NCBI GenBank assembly: GCA_965153355.1 | Contig: OZ231126.1 | Coordinates: 48,298,001 to 48,362,000, forward strand | Length of the DNA stretch: 64,000 bases | From: Flaccisagitta enflata | Taxonomy: Eukaryota > Chaetognatha > Sagittoidea > Aphragmophora | Direction: 5' to 3' | Shown: positions 36,221-47,641 of the stretch, in pieces | Layout of the letters: every line of letters starts with the position of its first letter | Position numbering within the stretch: the first letter of the stretch is position 1 | Notes under the pieces: generated by a model | Told to the model about the DNA's origin: nothing | The model's input: the letters and a program-made list of their open reading frames with translations, nothing else | Database searches by the model: none | Position numbers and translations under genes: made by a program

Positions 36221-36338
36221 TCGCGTCTCCAAGAAATGAGGAAAAGTGCCTTAAACTGCTTTTGTTTTCCTTTGACAGTTAACAACGCAACCATTTGCTT
36301 GAATCGTACTTACGTCAAAAGCGCTTTTATCATTCATA

Positions 36339-36530
36339 AGTTGCGGACAAGCAACTCTATAAGAGGCTTTGTCCATCCATCCGTCGGTAATGATCAAGTT
36401 GAAAAGTGTGAAAACGCGAATTTCCGCCCCTGCCCACCCGCAACTGGTATTGGCCGTGTATCCGGCCTTGTTAGTTGCTTACACGCGACTCTACACCCTT
36501 TTGTGTCCGTCGGTCTGTCCTACTCTCATC
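36339..36530 (+). mobile_element. Two hairpin-ended elements head to tail
   Basis: A complete copy (AGTTGCGGACAAGCAACT ... GGCCTTGTT, 36339-36473) is followed immediately by a new start, AGTTGCTTACACGCGACT with CTCTACACCC, which breaks off after its core. The two share only the junction T residues. Confidence 0.7.
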
Positions 36531-36796
36531 GGTTCTTCCATGTCCTTTACATGTTTGCATAGATACAAGATTCGCCCACCAGCCTTATCGGCGCTGCACA
36601 TTGAGTTGATTGAGATCAAAATACACTAGTCACTATGGGCAGAGATGAAAGAAAACACACTATAAGCTAAGGAAGTAAAAATAGGATCAAAATTATTCAT
36701 ATTTTGAATTTAAAGGGTAAATAATCATGATTTTTTCGGTGTTGTAAATTTTGCAGCGCTGTTACTTGAATATTAGTTACATATATTAATAACTGC

Positions 36797-37778
36797 AGGC
36801 TACGCGACTCAACACCTTGCTAAATTTTGTTTAAAATTTATTTTCATTTAGATTTTCACTTAAAAAATTTTCATTTTTAAAATTTTCACTTTTGAAATTT
36901 TCACTTTTGAAATTTTCGCGTCAAATATTTTTATTAAAAAAGATTTCACTTCAAAAATTTTTATTTTTTAAACTTTTATGATAAAAATTTTTTTACTCAA
37001 ATTATCTTCGCTAAAATTTTTTTTCACCTAAATTTTCACGTAAAAATTTTTCACTTTTTAAATTCTTTTAAAAATTTTCACTTTTAAAAATTTTCAGTTT
37101 TTAAAGTTTTTTTTTATAATTTTCACTACAAAAATTTTCATTCAAACATTTTTATTTCAAAAAATTTCACAACAAAAAATTTTAAAATAATTTTTTTTAT
37201 TCAAAATTTTTTTTCAAATTTTGTTTGCTTAGATTTTTTTCACTTCTATTTTTATTTTCAAAATTTTAACTTCAAAAATTATCATTTTAAAAATTTTTTT
37301 CCCTTAAAGTTTTTTCGCTTAAATTATTTTCACTTTACAAATTTTCACTGAAAGATTTTCACCTTGAAATTTTTCATTTTAAAAACAATTTATTTCAGTT
37401 CTTTTTTAGTCTGTCGGTCGGTCGGTCGGTCTGTCCGTCCGTCCGTCCTTCCGAATATTTCCAAATTTTTATCATCTTTAACATTTCTTAACATTTTTTA
37501 ACATTTCTTTACATTTTTTAATAATTTTTTAACATTTTTTAACGTTTTTAACATTTTTTAACATTCTTTAAAATCTTCCCTTTTTTTTACATTTCTAAAG
37601 TTTTTTTAACATTTTTTCATCTTTTCTAACATTCTTTAACATTTTTTGACATTCTTTAACATTCTTTAACATTTCTTAACTTTTTTAACATTTTTTAACA
37701 CTCCTAATATTTCAACATGTTTTTGCTTTTTTGTTTGTCATTTCCTGACGCACCCGACTGTTGCCCTTTTGGGCTTGT
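36797..37778 (+). mobile_element. Hairpin-ended element expanded by AT-rich tandem arrays
   Basis: Starts with a 'ctacgcgactcaacaccttgc' block and ends GACTGTTGCCC...GGGCTTGTT. Inside are an array of 'ttttcacttttaaaaa' units (36830-37400), a (GGTC/TCCG) core near 37410-37450 and an array of 'taacattttt' units (37470-37700). Total ~980 bp instead of ~170. Confidence 0.65.
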
Positions 37779-38100
37779 TTAATTCAGAAGTATATAAAGT
37801 TCTTAATTTTCATGCTTGAAAGTTTTTTAATAGATTTTTTTAGCATAAAAGAACTTTTATTTAAAAGAAATTATTACATAAAAACTTTTATGATTAAAAA
37901 AGAAAAGATTATTTTTATGTTATTGCTAGGAAATTATACTTTTAACATATTTTCTAATAAATAGAAAAATAAAAAACTGATTTTTATTAATATTTTTTAA
38001 AAAAGATTCATTCTTTATTTCATATTTATTTTTGTACCTTTGAGCCCACAGTGTATTTTGTGTCATTTTGGCGCATAGTGGGTGGACAAACCCACGGCAT
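37779..38100. other. AT-rich DNA, nothing recognised
   Basis: Very AT-rich; a 67-codon frame at 37761-37964 has no motif. Confidence 0.5.
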
Positions 38101-38141
38101 CGGCGGCAATCAACAGTGAGTCGAAATGTTAGCTCCTTTTT

Positions 38142-38555
38142 GGGAAGCGGCACCGAAGGGGTCGATGACCTATGCTTTCACACATATGGGGAATTTTTCC
38201 CTTCTTCTTCTTCTCCTTCTTTGCACCCCCCCTCCCCTCTCCTCCAGGCCCATATCTCAGCCTTATCCCAGCCTTGAGGCCCAAATCTCAGTCTTGAGGC
38301 CCAAATCCCGCCCTCAAGGCCAAATCCCAACCCCAAGGCCCAAATTCCAGTCTCTAGGGATTTGGGCCTCAATACTGGGATTGGGCCTCGAGGCTAGGAT
38401 ATGGGCCTCCAGGCTGAGCCTGGAGGCTGGGAGGGTGCGGAGAGTGCGGAGAAGATGAAGGAAAATTCCCATGTGTGAGCATCGTCCATCGACACTACCC
38501 TTCCTCCTTCAGCAGGGCACGGGTACCGCTGACCATCTAACGCTTTTGCGACTAT
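38142..38555 (-). mobile_element. Foldback element, AGTCGCAAAAGCG subtype, minus orientation
   Basis: Shares the arms 'ggtcgatgacctatgctttc' and the end CGCTTTTGCGACTA with 35239-35832. The interior is a shorter ~20-bp array. Confidence 0.72.
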
Positions 38556-38614
38556 TGTTCATTCATTTAAAATGTGAGAGAGAGAGAGAGAGAGAGAGAG
38601 AAGAGAGATTTTTT

Positions 38615-38761
38615 AGTAGCGGACACGCAACTCTATAAAAGCCTTTGTCTGTCCGTCCACCCATCTGTACGTCGGTGTGAATGAGTCAAAAAGTGTGAAA
38701 CGCGCATTTCCGCCCCTGCCCACCCGTCCACAACTGGTATGGCCGTGTATCCGGCCTGGTT
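38615..38761 (+). mobile_element. Hairpin-ended element
   Basis: AGTAGCGGACACGCAACT start, subterminal GTCCACAACT, GGCCGTGTATCCGGCC stem-loop, then TGGTT. Confidence 0.8.
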
Positions 38762-39033
38762 GTTGAAGAATAAGTGCTTTTCATTTCCATTGAAGCACCA
38801 CAACAGAATTTTATCAATTATTTCCAATTTTACTGAAGAACGAACTTAGATGAGAAGTGATTAAGAGGATGCCCCCTTCTCCTGTTACATGAAAATGAGA
38901 GTTACACGAGTTCGAGAGTTCCCAAGACTGTCACCCTTTGTTCTTAGGGTTTTTTTTTACAAAGCAAAGTTGTCACAAGTCATGAATAAACAAACGGTGA
39001 ATGAACGATTGAACGACTGTTTTAACTGATCAA

Positions 39034-39322
<289 letters not shown>

Positions 39323-39571
39323 CGTGTATGTACATGCATGCGAGATTGCATTAACAGAAAGAGGGAGAGAGAGACAGAGATAAAGAGACTGAGACAAAGA
39401 TAAAGAGACAGAGATGGAGACGGAGAGACAGAGACGGAGAGACAGATACGGAGAAACAGAGATGGAGAGACAGACGGAGACACAAAGATGAAGAGACAGA
39501 GACAGAGGTAAAGAGGGGGGGGGGGCAAGAGTGGGAGGAAGTCTAACAGTACAACAGGTAAAAGGGACTGA

Positions 39572-39733
39572 AACAAGGCCGGATACACGGCTACCCCAGT
39601 CGCGTGTGGGTGGGCAGGGCCATAATTGAGGTCACTCCATCATTTGGGCAGGAGCAGTGAGGCTAATAACCGCAAAAAAAAATGTGACGGATGGACCGAC
39701 AAAGCAGGGTGTAGAGTCGCGTAGCACACGACT
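39572..39733 (-). mobile_element. Hairpin-ended element
   Basis: Minus strand: AGTCGTGTGCTACGCGACT start, subterminal CACACGCGACT, GTGTATCCGGCC end followed by TTGTTT. The changed loop-side bases (GTGTGC) are mirrored in the 3' motif. Confidence 0.75.
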
Positions 39734-39829
39734 AAAAATATATACTAAACTGGTCGAATTCAACTACTCACGCGATTACGTTTCGACGCTCAATCAGAAA
39801 TCGACTTTTCTTAGCGCGCCCAGAGTGTG

Positions 39830-39832
<3 letters not shown>

Positions 39833-39914
<82 letters not shown>

Positions 39915-39950
39915 AAGAGTGAGAGAGAGAGAGCAAGAGAGAGAGCGAGA
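39833..39950. repeat. Microsatellite (GA)n
   Basis: About 38 GA units plus an interrupted tail. Confidence 0.96.
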
Positions 39951-40365
39951 CAGAGAGATCTAGGTTTTTTTTCAATGTTTTTGTTGCATCCTGTTCTGTC
40001 CGTTAATGTCAAGATGCAGCCTGGTAGTTGTTATCACTACCATTTTGGGGTTTAAAATATCAACAACACATACATGTGTCAACAATTGAATATACCTGGA
40101 AACAAATACAGATAGAGACCCCTGAACACACAAACAGGATTGATGTCCTTTACCTTAATTTGCATAACGGCTGAAACTGTTTTTTGCAAAACAAAAACGG
40201 AAGATCATTGAAATTTGAAAAAAGAAAAACGATGAAGGTCCTAAAATTAATGTCCCCATGCTGTGCTAGCGTTGTGAAAAGATCAAAAGAACTTTTGCAT
40301 ATTGACACACCCGACCGTCGTGCAGATGTAGCTTCCTAAATAGTACAAAAAGTAAATAAATTAAA

Positions 40366-40874
40366 CTAGTCATCCAAGGATCGCACATGGTCAGCGGTAC
40401 CCGATGCCCTGCTGGAGCGATCAAGTTAAGTAGTGGAGCCGATGGGCCGATGTCCTGTAGGACACAGGGGAGAATTTCGAGACGTCCTGAGGCAGATTTG
40501 AAGTTGGGATGGCAGGATTTAGCCCAAAATAGCAGATTTGAGGTTTGGGGGGCAAACTTGAGGCCTAGAGGACAAATTTGAGGCCTGAAGGTTTGATTTG
40601 AGGCCTGAAGGGCTGATTTGAGGTCTGGAGGGCTGATTTGCGGTCTTAAGGGCATATATGACGTCCGAAGAGCTGATTTGAGCTCTCAAGGGCTAAATTG
40701 AGGTCTGAAAGGGCTAATTTGATGGCTCAGGGGGCCAAAATCAGGCCTGAGAGTGCAGAATTGAGGCTTCGATTGCCAAGAGGGGGGGGCGGAAGGACGG
40801 AAGGACGGACGGACGGAAGTCTCGAAATTCCCCCCTGTGTCCTACAGGACATTGGCCCTTTGGGGCCGCTGCCC
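40366..40874 (+). mobile_element. Foldback element with empty site known
   Basis: The duplicate copy reads GTTTAAAAAAGGATAAA here; this copy has three A before CTAGTCATCC and five A after GCCGCTGCCC. The 509-bp insertion therefore entered an A (T) run and duplicated about two bases. It carries inverted arms and a degenerate ~20-bp array. Confidence 0.88.
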
Positions 40875-40934
40875 AAAAAGGATAAAAAATTAAATGAATA
40901 AGGATGCAAAAGCGGTACACAACTCGCAAACGCA

Positions 40935-40958
40935 CACACACACACACACTCACGCACG

Positions 40959-41055
<97 letters not shown>

Positions 41056-41062
41056 ACACACT
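40935..41062. repeat. Microsatellite (CA)n
   Basis: About 58 CA units; orthologous to 57380-57470 in the duplicate. Confidence 0.96.
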
Positions 41063-41241
41063 ATTTCTCATTTATAGCACGGTTCACAGTTAATCTTGGT
41101 GCGGAGGCGTTTGAAGATGACGATGATGGCGATGATTGTTGATTGATTGAACGACTGCATTCAAAGCGGAGCAAAGTGAAACTAACGGTTGAACTAATCC
41201 ATATCACATTTTAAGTCAGTGACAAACAAACAAACATTCAA

Positions 41242-41379
41242 AACAAAGCCGGATACACGGCAATCCAGTCGCGGACGGTTGGGCAAGAGCAGTAGTGCGA
41301 AAACTGCTCGTAATTCAAAAATGTGACGGACCGACCGACCGACCGACGGACCAAGGTGTAGAGTCGCGTGTCCGCGACT
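41242..41379 (-). mobile_element. Hairpin-ended element, GTCGCG subfamily
   Basis: Minus strand: AGTCGCGGACACGCGACT start, subterminal GTCCGCGACT, GCCGTGTATCCGGC then TTTGTT. Shared with 58262-58411, so it predates the duplication. Confidence 0.85.
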
Positions 41380-41744
41380 AAAAAAAGACCAAAAAAATAA
41401 ATCATAAAGCCAAAACTCAAAAGTGTTCGTGCACTTCAATAAAAAATTGTCCTTTTTCACATCCTCTTCCGATTTCTCCTCAGTCCTCAACATGGACAGA
41501 AAAGTTAAGGACAGTTTAATGCCGCGCAAAGAACAAAGAGCCATAGTGTACAGATATATATGAGACAATCTTTTTTTAAACAGTAATAATATTGGCGTAC
41601 TTTTCCATTCGGCTTTTTCTGCCAATGCACGATGCTCCGAGATAAAAACAAGTGAACGCGTAACTTACGTAAGCATGATCTCGAGCTAAAGGCTTATTCC
41701 ACATTAAGCGAGCCTCATTTGAGGTATCTAAAGATGCTTTTAAA

Positions 41745-41825
41745 CCAAGGCCGGATACACGGCAATCCAGTCTCGGACGGTTGGGCAGGAGCAGTTATGC
41801 GAAAACCGCTCGCAATGCTCAAATG
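41745..41825 (-). mobile_element. 3' fragment of a hairpin-ended element
   Basis: Carries the GGCCGGATACACGGC stem and subterminal motif; in the duplicate (58768-58912) the full element is present, so this copy has lost its 5' half. Confidence 0.75.
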
Positions 41826-43755
41826 CTACCATGACCATTCTACTTAGTTTTAGCCATATAGCAGAGATGAAAATTTTCACCCAAATACTCAAGGAGCCAT
41901 CTAGCGCAATCCATGGCCCTTAGTGGAGTGGTTGGAGAAAAGAAATTGAACTATGTAAACGGATGCAATCTTTGAAAATACTGTCGATCCATCTGTTGGT
42001 CAGTCCGCATGGCTAGAACCAAAAAGTGTACAAACGCTGAATTCCGCCCTGGCACCCCTGCCCTGCTCCCTGTCCTTTACGAAAAATTAGCTCATGGTAC
42101 CTTATAATATCATGGAACACAATTGAATGTGATTCTCATGCGTTTACTTCTTTCCATACTTATGAATATTGTCAAAAACATAAGTAGACTTAGACTCAAA
42201 AATTTTCCTAGGTCAGTCAGTAGCTCAATCTTTTGCATGGACATGCTCAGCGCTTTGAATACTACATGTGTCAAAATTCAAGGTTCTGGCTCAAATACTT
42301 TAGAAGTTATGAGCATTTGTTTGAACCATATCAAGCTGAAAAAATTCCAGGAGAATCTTTTAACTTTCTTTGAAAATATGGCCGGCACTGAATTTCAGTC
42401 TTCAGAGTCCATGTTTTTTGAGAAAAAAAAGTGAGCCCACAGGATTTTGGATCTAGGTGAATCAAACAATTTCTTATCAAGTCCCCGAGGCGTGACAAAA
42501 ATTTTCAGAGTTTTTTAAAAAAAAACTAAAGATACAAGATTTTGGATCCAGGCGAATCAAACACTTCTAAAAACCACTTTTGAGATCAAACACTTTTAAA
42601 AACTGTTTTTCAAAAAAATATTTTGTGATTTTTTTTTTAAATCCTTGACGCACGACACAAAAATTTTCAAAGTTTTTTGAAAATAAGTAGAGATACAAGA
42701 TTTTGGTTCTAGGCGAATCAAAAAATTTCCTTTCAATTGCACCCCACTTTAAAAAAAATCCTTTCTAAGGTTTTTTTGGGGGCCCTTAGGGGCCCCTAAG
42801 AAGTTAAACATGTTGATCAATGATATGAACAGAGTTATGTGCATTCGCCAAGCTATCTTTCAGGACCAAATTCAAGCTGATTAATTAGAGCTCAAGCTCA
42901 TGCCGTTAGTCCCTCTGGACCGGCCGCATTTAAAAGAAAAATCAGAAAATTCACAAGGACTCAGATTCAGGATCTAAGGTCAATCTCTAACATACATCAT
43001 CGAAATATTGATACCGCAGTGACAGTTAAGCTGGTTAACATGGTTTGAAATGAGATAACAAATCTGTGAAAAATCCCACTTGATGATAGGCTTTAGAGGT
43101 CTTAAAATGTCCATTGAGATATATTGAGAGTTTTTAAAAACAGTTACTGCCTGAAACCGATAAGCATCATTGAAACGCCGTTAGAACATAACCATATCTG
43201 ATTCATATAACGATAAGACCAAGCAAGTGCCATGTAGTGTCAAAGTGCAATCTCTAAAAAAGAGTGCGGCTTTCGACACTTACAGCAGTGGATAAAGTTT
43301 CCTTTCAATATCTTAGCTCTTGCTTTAGATTGACAAATATACATTTTTTTACGGAATGAGTAACTGGAAGTGTGGGTTCAAAATACCCTCCTCTTTAGTC
43401 TACATGTTGCCGTCCGGGATTTTTCATGGATACGTTATATTTGTCGTAAAAAGAAAAAAAACCAGACGTTTTGCTTTTATGATAGAAGAATCAGGCCAAA
43501 CTGTGCCCAAAGCACTGTTGAACACCAGCGCAGACAAAACCAATGATAAAAGTTGCTCACAAAGGTTAAAATTCGCCAATGTCAATGACAAATGGCAACT
43601 ATGAAAGTACAAGTGTTCATGAAAAAAGCCATCATTTCCCGTTTGAAGATTTTATTCCACTATACAAGGCGCCTCGGTATATGCCATACTCCAGCTACCT
43701 CAACTCTTGGGGGAGCTCCGCACCTTACTTAGACGCAGGTCTGCCTCCTCAATAG
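41826..43755. other. Low-copy duplicated DNA, no gene recognised
   Basis: Aligns with 58913-60528 and 61128-61548. A 103-codon frame at 42123-42434 is frame-shifted in the second copy (59258-59576), arguing against a conserved protein. Confidence 0.6.
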
Positions 43756-46060
43756 TATAGTATAGTATAGTGATAGTGCCCCTAGGCCAGCGTCCGCTGG
43801 CATTGCGGGGACGTCGCTCCATTTTTTTCCATGGCAATGAGGTTATTCATTTCCTTCATTGTTCATCCTTGCGTCGTCATTCAACTCATTGCCGTCATCA
43901 ATGGGTTGGTTCGCCTTCCACTTATCGTAGCAGTTTTTGAATCCATTTATTGACGTCTGTTTTTTCACTGTTTCTGGGAGTTCATTCCACTTTTTCGCGG
44001 CTCTCACCGTGAAAAAGTGCTTCCGCACATCTAGCCGGGCTCTCTCCATCTGCAAGACGTGTTCCTTCCTTGATTCACCTTCTTCCGTCACCAACGTGTT
44101 AGCCCTTGTTGCTCTCGCCTCGTGACCAACTTCCACAAACCACTCTTCCTTCTCCACCTTGTTAAATCCTTTTAACGTTTTGAAAGTTTCGATAAGGTCT
44201 CCCCTGATTCGTCTCTCCTTAAGCGTTGTCAATCCCGTTTCTTTTAGTCGTTCTTCGTACGTTCTGCCTCTTGCATTTGACAGCATTCTGACCATTCGCT
44301 CCTGCACCTTCTCCAATACCTTTATATCCGTCTCGTACCATGGACTCCATGCTGCCACCGACGACTCAAGCCTTGGTCTGACGAAGGTTTTGTAAAGGGG
44401 AATTAGAAACTCTTTCTTACGGTAGTGAAAGGCTCTTTGGAGTTGACCTAATGCAAAATTTGCATTCCTCGCTGCAGTCGCACATTGTTTTGATGGTTTC
44501 AGGTTATCCACCATCCAGATCCCCAAATCTTTCTCTTCTTGGGTTTGTTCCAATTCCGCGCCATTCATAAAATACCGGTTTTTCGGGTTATTCTTACCAA
44601 CATGGAGAACCTTGCATTTCTTGATGTTATACTCCATTCCCCATTTGTTCGCCCACGCCGCCAAATTATCGACGATTTTTTGCATTTCTTTGGCGTCTTC
44701 CTCATTTTCAACAATTTTGGCCACTTTTGTATCATCGGCGTATTTTCGGATTAATGCTTTGAGGACTTCATCATCAATGTCATCAATGAACAGGTCAAAT
44801 AAAATGCCGCCGAGGACTGATCCTTGGACCACGCTACTCAACACATCAATCCAGTCGGAAAATTCGTCATCTACTCGCACTCTTTGCTTTCTCTCTCGCA
44901 ACCAATCAATCAGCCACGCCAGTAATTTTCCCTTAATGCCTGCTTCTTCCAATTTAACCGCCAAACGCTTGTGGCTCACCTTATCGAATGCTTTGCTGTA
45001 GTCGAGGTAAATGACATCAAAGGATTTACCCTCATCCAACCATTTTGTTGCCGTGTTCAAGAACTCCACGAGATTTGTTTGCACGGATCGACCTGATCTG
45101 AATCCATGTTGAGAGTTGGCCAATATCCGGTTCTTATCCACATACTGCATCACACCTCTTTTAACTACTCGCTCCATTATTTTCCCAATAACATTGGTGA
45201 GGCTCACTGGTCGGTAGTTACCCGGTTCCGATTTTTTTCCTTTTTTGAAGATTGGGGTAACGTTTGCTAGTCGCCAGTCATCTGGGATCCGTCCTTCGTC
45301 CATCGACTTCTGGAAAAGAAGAGTTAGAGGATTGATCAGCTCCTCTTTTAATTCCTTTATGACCACAGGGGGTATGAGGTCCGGTCCCGCCGCCGAATCT
45401 TCCTTCAACCCCTCAATCACTTCCCTCACCACTCCCGCCGTTATTTCCACCTCCTCCAAGCTTGCTCCGTCCGTCCTTTGTCGCACTTCCGGAATTTCAC
45501 CCCCATCCTGGGTGAATACAGACCCGTAATACTCGTTCAGTAAACACGCTTGTTCCTTAGGCTCAACAACCACGTCTCCGTTTTCACTCATCAGCGGCCC
45601 AACTTTGTTTCTTGTCGCTTTTGCCCTATTTATATATGAATAAAACATTTTAGGGTTTGTGTTCCGGCACTGCATTACTGCTTTTTCGTACGAGTTTTTA
45701 CTATTTCGAATTTTTCTTTTTACTTCAGTTACTTTTTTCTTGTATGTCTGTCCGTCTTTCAAAGAGTTTGTTGTCTTCCATTGTTTCCAGAGTTTCTTCT
45801 TTTCTTCAATGCATATTTTAATAGATTTATTCATCCAAGGCGGATCATTATTTTTTCGTAATTTCTTCAATGGGACATGTTTTTGGATTTGTTCGTTCAC
45901 GCGACTTTTGAAATCCAACCATGCTTCATTTACATTTTTACCCTCAAATTCCTCATGCCAATTTATATCCCTTAGCGCCGCTCGCATCTCTACATAATTG
46001 GCACGTCTGAAGTTAGGTCGCATTTGACGTACCGCGTGTACTTTGTCATCCACCATTATA
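43756..46060 (-). mobile_element. CR1-like non-LTR retrotransposon, 5'-truncated
   Basis: Boundaries come from the duplicate copy, where CTCCTCAATAG and a GA(A/T)TGACTTTATC flank lie together apart from another insertion. The 3' end (left) has the hairpin GCCAGCGGACGCTGGC and then TATAC-type pentamer repeats, in place of poly(A). The endonuclease region is missing. No clear target duplication; about four bases of target appear lost. Confidence 0.85.
43843..46056 (-). CDS. CR1-like reverse transcriptase (ORF2 C-terminal portion)
   Basis: A 737-codon uninterrupted frame that copies element RNA at the nicked target. Residues ~70-140 form the Lys-rich linker with PPWMN. The reverse transcriptase spans ~205-460: TPIFKKG (267-273), YRPVSLT (281-287), HGFRSGRS (317-324), motif A DYSKAFD (352-358), motif B' QGSVLG (411-416) and catalytic YADD (439-442). 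The C-terminal part (500-690) contains the LGIWMVDNL and RPRLESSVAAWSP blocks typical of CR1-type ORF2. The upstream AP-endonuclease domain is absent, so the copy is dead on arrival although the frame is open, which suggests a fairly recent insertion. Motif B' reads VVQGSVLGG where the family usually has a proline. The first ATG is simply the first in the truncated copy. Confidence 0.9.
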   Translation of the reverse strand: MVDDKVHAVRQMRPNFRRANYVEMRAALRDINWHEEFEGKNVNEAWLDFKSRVNEQIQKHVPLKKLRKNNDPPWMNKSIKICIEEKKKLWKQWKTTNSLKDGQTYKKKVTEVKRKIRNSKNSYEKAVMQCRNTNPKMFYSYINRAKATRNKVGPLMSENGDVVVEPKEQACLLNEYYGSVFTQDGGEIPEVRQRTDGASLEEVEITAGVVREVIEGLKEDSAAGPDLIPPVVIKELKEELINPLTLLFQKSMDEGRIPDDWRLANVTPIFKKGKKSEPGNYRPVSLTNVIGKIMERVVKRGVMQYVDKNRILANSQHGFRSGRSVQTNLVEFLNTATKWLDEGKSFDVIYLDYSKAFDKVSHKRLAVKLEEAGIKGKLLAWLIDWLRERKQRVRVDDEFSDWIDVLSSVVQGSVLGGILFDLFIDDIDDEVLKALIRKYADDTKVAKIVENEEDAKEMQKIVDNLAAWANKWGMEYNIKKCKVLHVGKNNPKNRYFMNGAELEQTQEEKDLGIWMVDNLKPSKQCATAARNANFALGQLQRAFHYRKKEFLIPLYKTFVRPRLESSVAAWSPWYETDIKVLEKVQERMVRMLSNARGRTYEERLKETGLTTLKERRIRGDLIETFKTLKGFNKVEKEEWFVEVGHEARATRANTLVTEEGESRKEHVLQMERARLDVRKHFFTVRAAKKWNELPETVKKQTSINGFKNCYDKWKANQPIDDGNELNDDARMNNEGNE

Positions 46061-46960
46061 GATTGACTTTATCTCAACAGACTTCGATTTCTTAAGAATC
46101 TCTTCGATTTGAATCGATCTTACAGATTGATGAACAATTGACCATTCAATGCAGAGAGTGGTATCAAAAACTTTCTTACACGTAAACTTGTTCTTTTTTC
46201 ATTTTTGCTTGGATGAATAATAGATTTCACTTAAACATCTAACGGAAGTTGGTTGAAATGCTATTGCTATGGGTTTTTAAAGAAACGTGAATTTTGACAC
46301 TACATTATGCATATTAGCAATATCATTCATCCAGCTTTTTTTTTGCTTATTCATATCATTAAAAAAACGATATCATTCAACCCCGGTAGAATTTCGTACA
46401 TGTTGTCATTACACTTGCTTCTCTTGATATTCAAGCTTTTACAAACTATTGATTTTCTATCGACGCGAGGAGTCCGAGGACACTTCCAAATCCATGATGA
46501 CTATTTTGATAACCGACTTTTCATTTTTATTAGGGAATGACGCAAAAACCCTTTAAAGATAAGGACATACTATAAGGTGCATTCACCTTGTAAGGATCTT
46601 CACGATCTTGACTTTGACAACTAATTCTCAATCAAAAACAGGGAATTACGTACAAACCCTCCAAGATAAGGACAATGGCAATCACCTTGCCCTCATATTA
46701 TTCGGTTCCCATCTGAGCTGGGCCCGGGTTACGAAACGGATTTTCAAATTTACCTTTCAGGTTTTGCAGCCTACGAAGTAGGACGCGCTTCCAGGCGAGT
46801 TGCCTCGTGTTTAATCCTCTGTTTGATGAAGAATGCCTTTCATAACACTGACCCAATTCGAGTACGATTAAACTCGAAAGACCCAATTTCTCCCTATTCG
46901 TTCTTTTTTCGGGCAACGATCTTTTCTTTCATAAATCTTTTCCTTCCTCTTCGTTTTCTT
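46061..46960. other. Low-copy duplicated DNA, no gene recognised
   Basis: Matches 63104-64000 at high identity. Short frames are not conserved in register. Confidence 0.6.
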
Positions 46961-46961
46961 C

Positions 46962-47120
<159 letters not shown>

Positions 47121-47123
47121 TTT

Positions 47124-47637
47124 CAGTCAGCGGACAAAACACAATAGTATATATATCAACTGGTTTTGATCGGCCTAATGATGTTGAACAGAATCGCATG
47201 GTTTTGGTTGTAAAAATTCAGTAGGCTGTTAAGTTACAGTTGGCAAAAATTCATCGTTCATCAAATGGAATAAGTCCTGCAGATTCATAATCCTGATGAA
47301 ATACTGAGAAGTTTGATACGTCACACTTTACACTTTTTGTAAGAATTTTTTTTTTTAACATTACGTTATAATTGAATTAAACATTGATAAAAATTTTTTA
47401 TTCTCATATAAAAGTATATGTTGTGACATGTCAAACTTCTCAAAATTTCATTAGGATTATGAATCTGCAGGTCTCATTCTATTTGGTGAAAGTTGGATTT
47501 TTACCAACTTTGTAATGTAACAGCCGGCTGTAATTTCAACAACCAGTTGTTGTTTACAGCATTCTGTTCAACATCAGTAGGTTGAATCAAAACTTACGGA
47601 GTGATATATATACCTATTGTGTTTTGTCCGTTGACTG
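47124..47637. mobile_element. Palindromic foldback element, CAGTCAGCGGACAAAAC ends
   Basis: The ends CAGTCAGCGGACAAAACAC and, inverted, CAGTCAACGGACAAAACAC continue inward with TATATATATC. Arms match over ~200 bp (for example 'gattcataatcctgatgaaa'). The centre is near 47385. Half-copies of the end occur at 10288-10327. Length ~514 bp. Confidence 0.75.
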
Positions 47638-47641
47638 TTTT

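Noticed and set aside
42123-42434. A 103-codon frame partly preserved in the second duplicate (59258-59576)
   Set aside because: The second copy has a frame change within it and no recognisable domain; similarity is explained by the segmental duplication.
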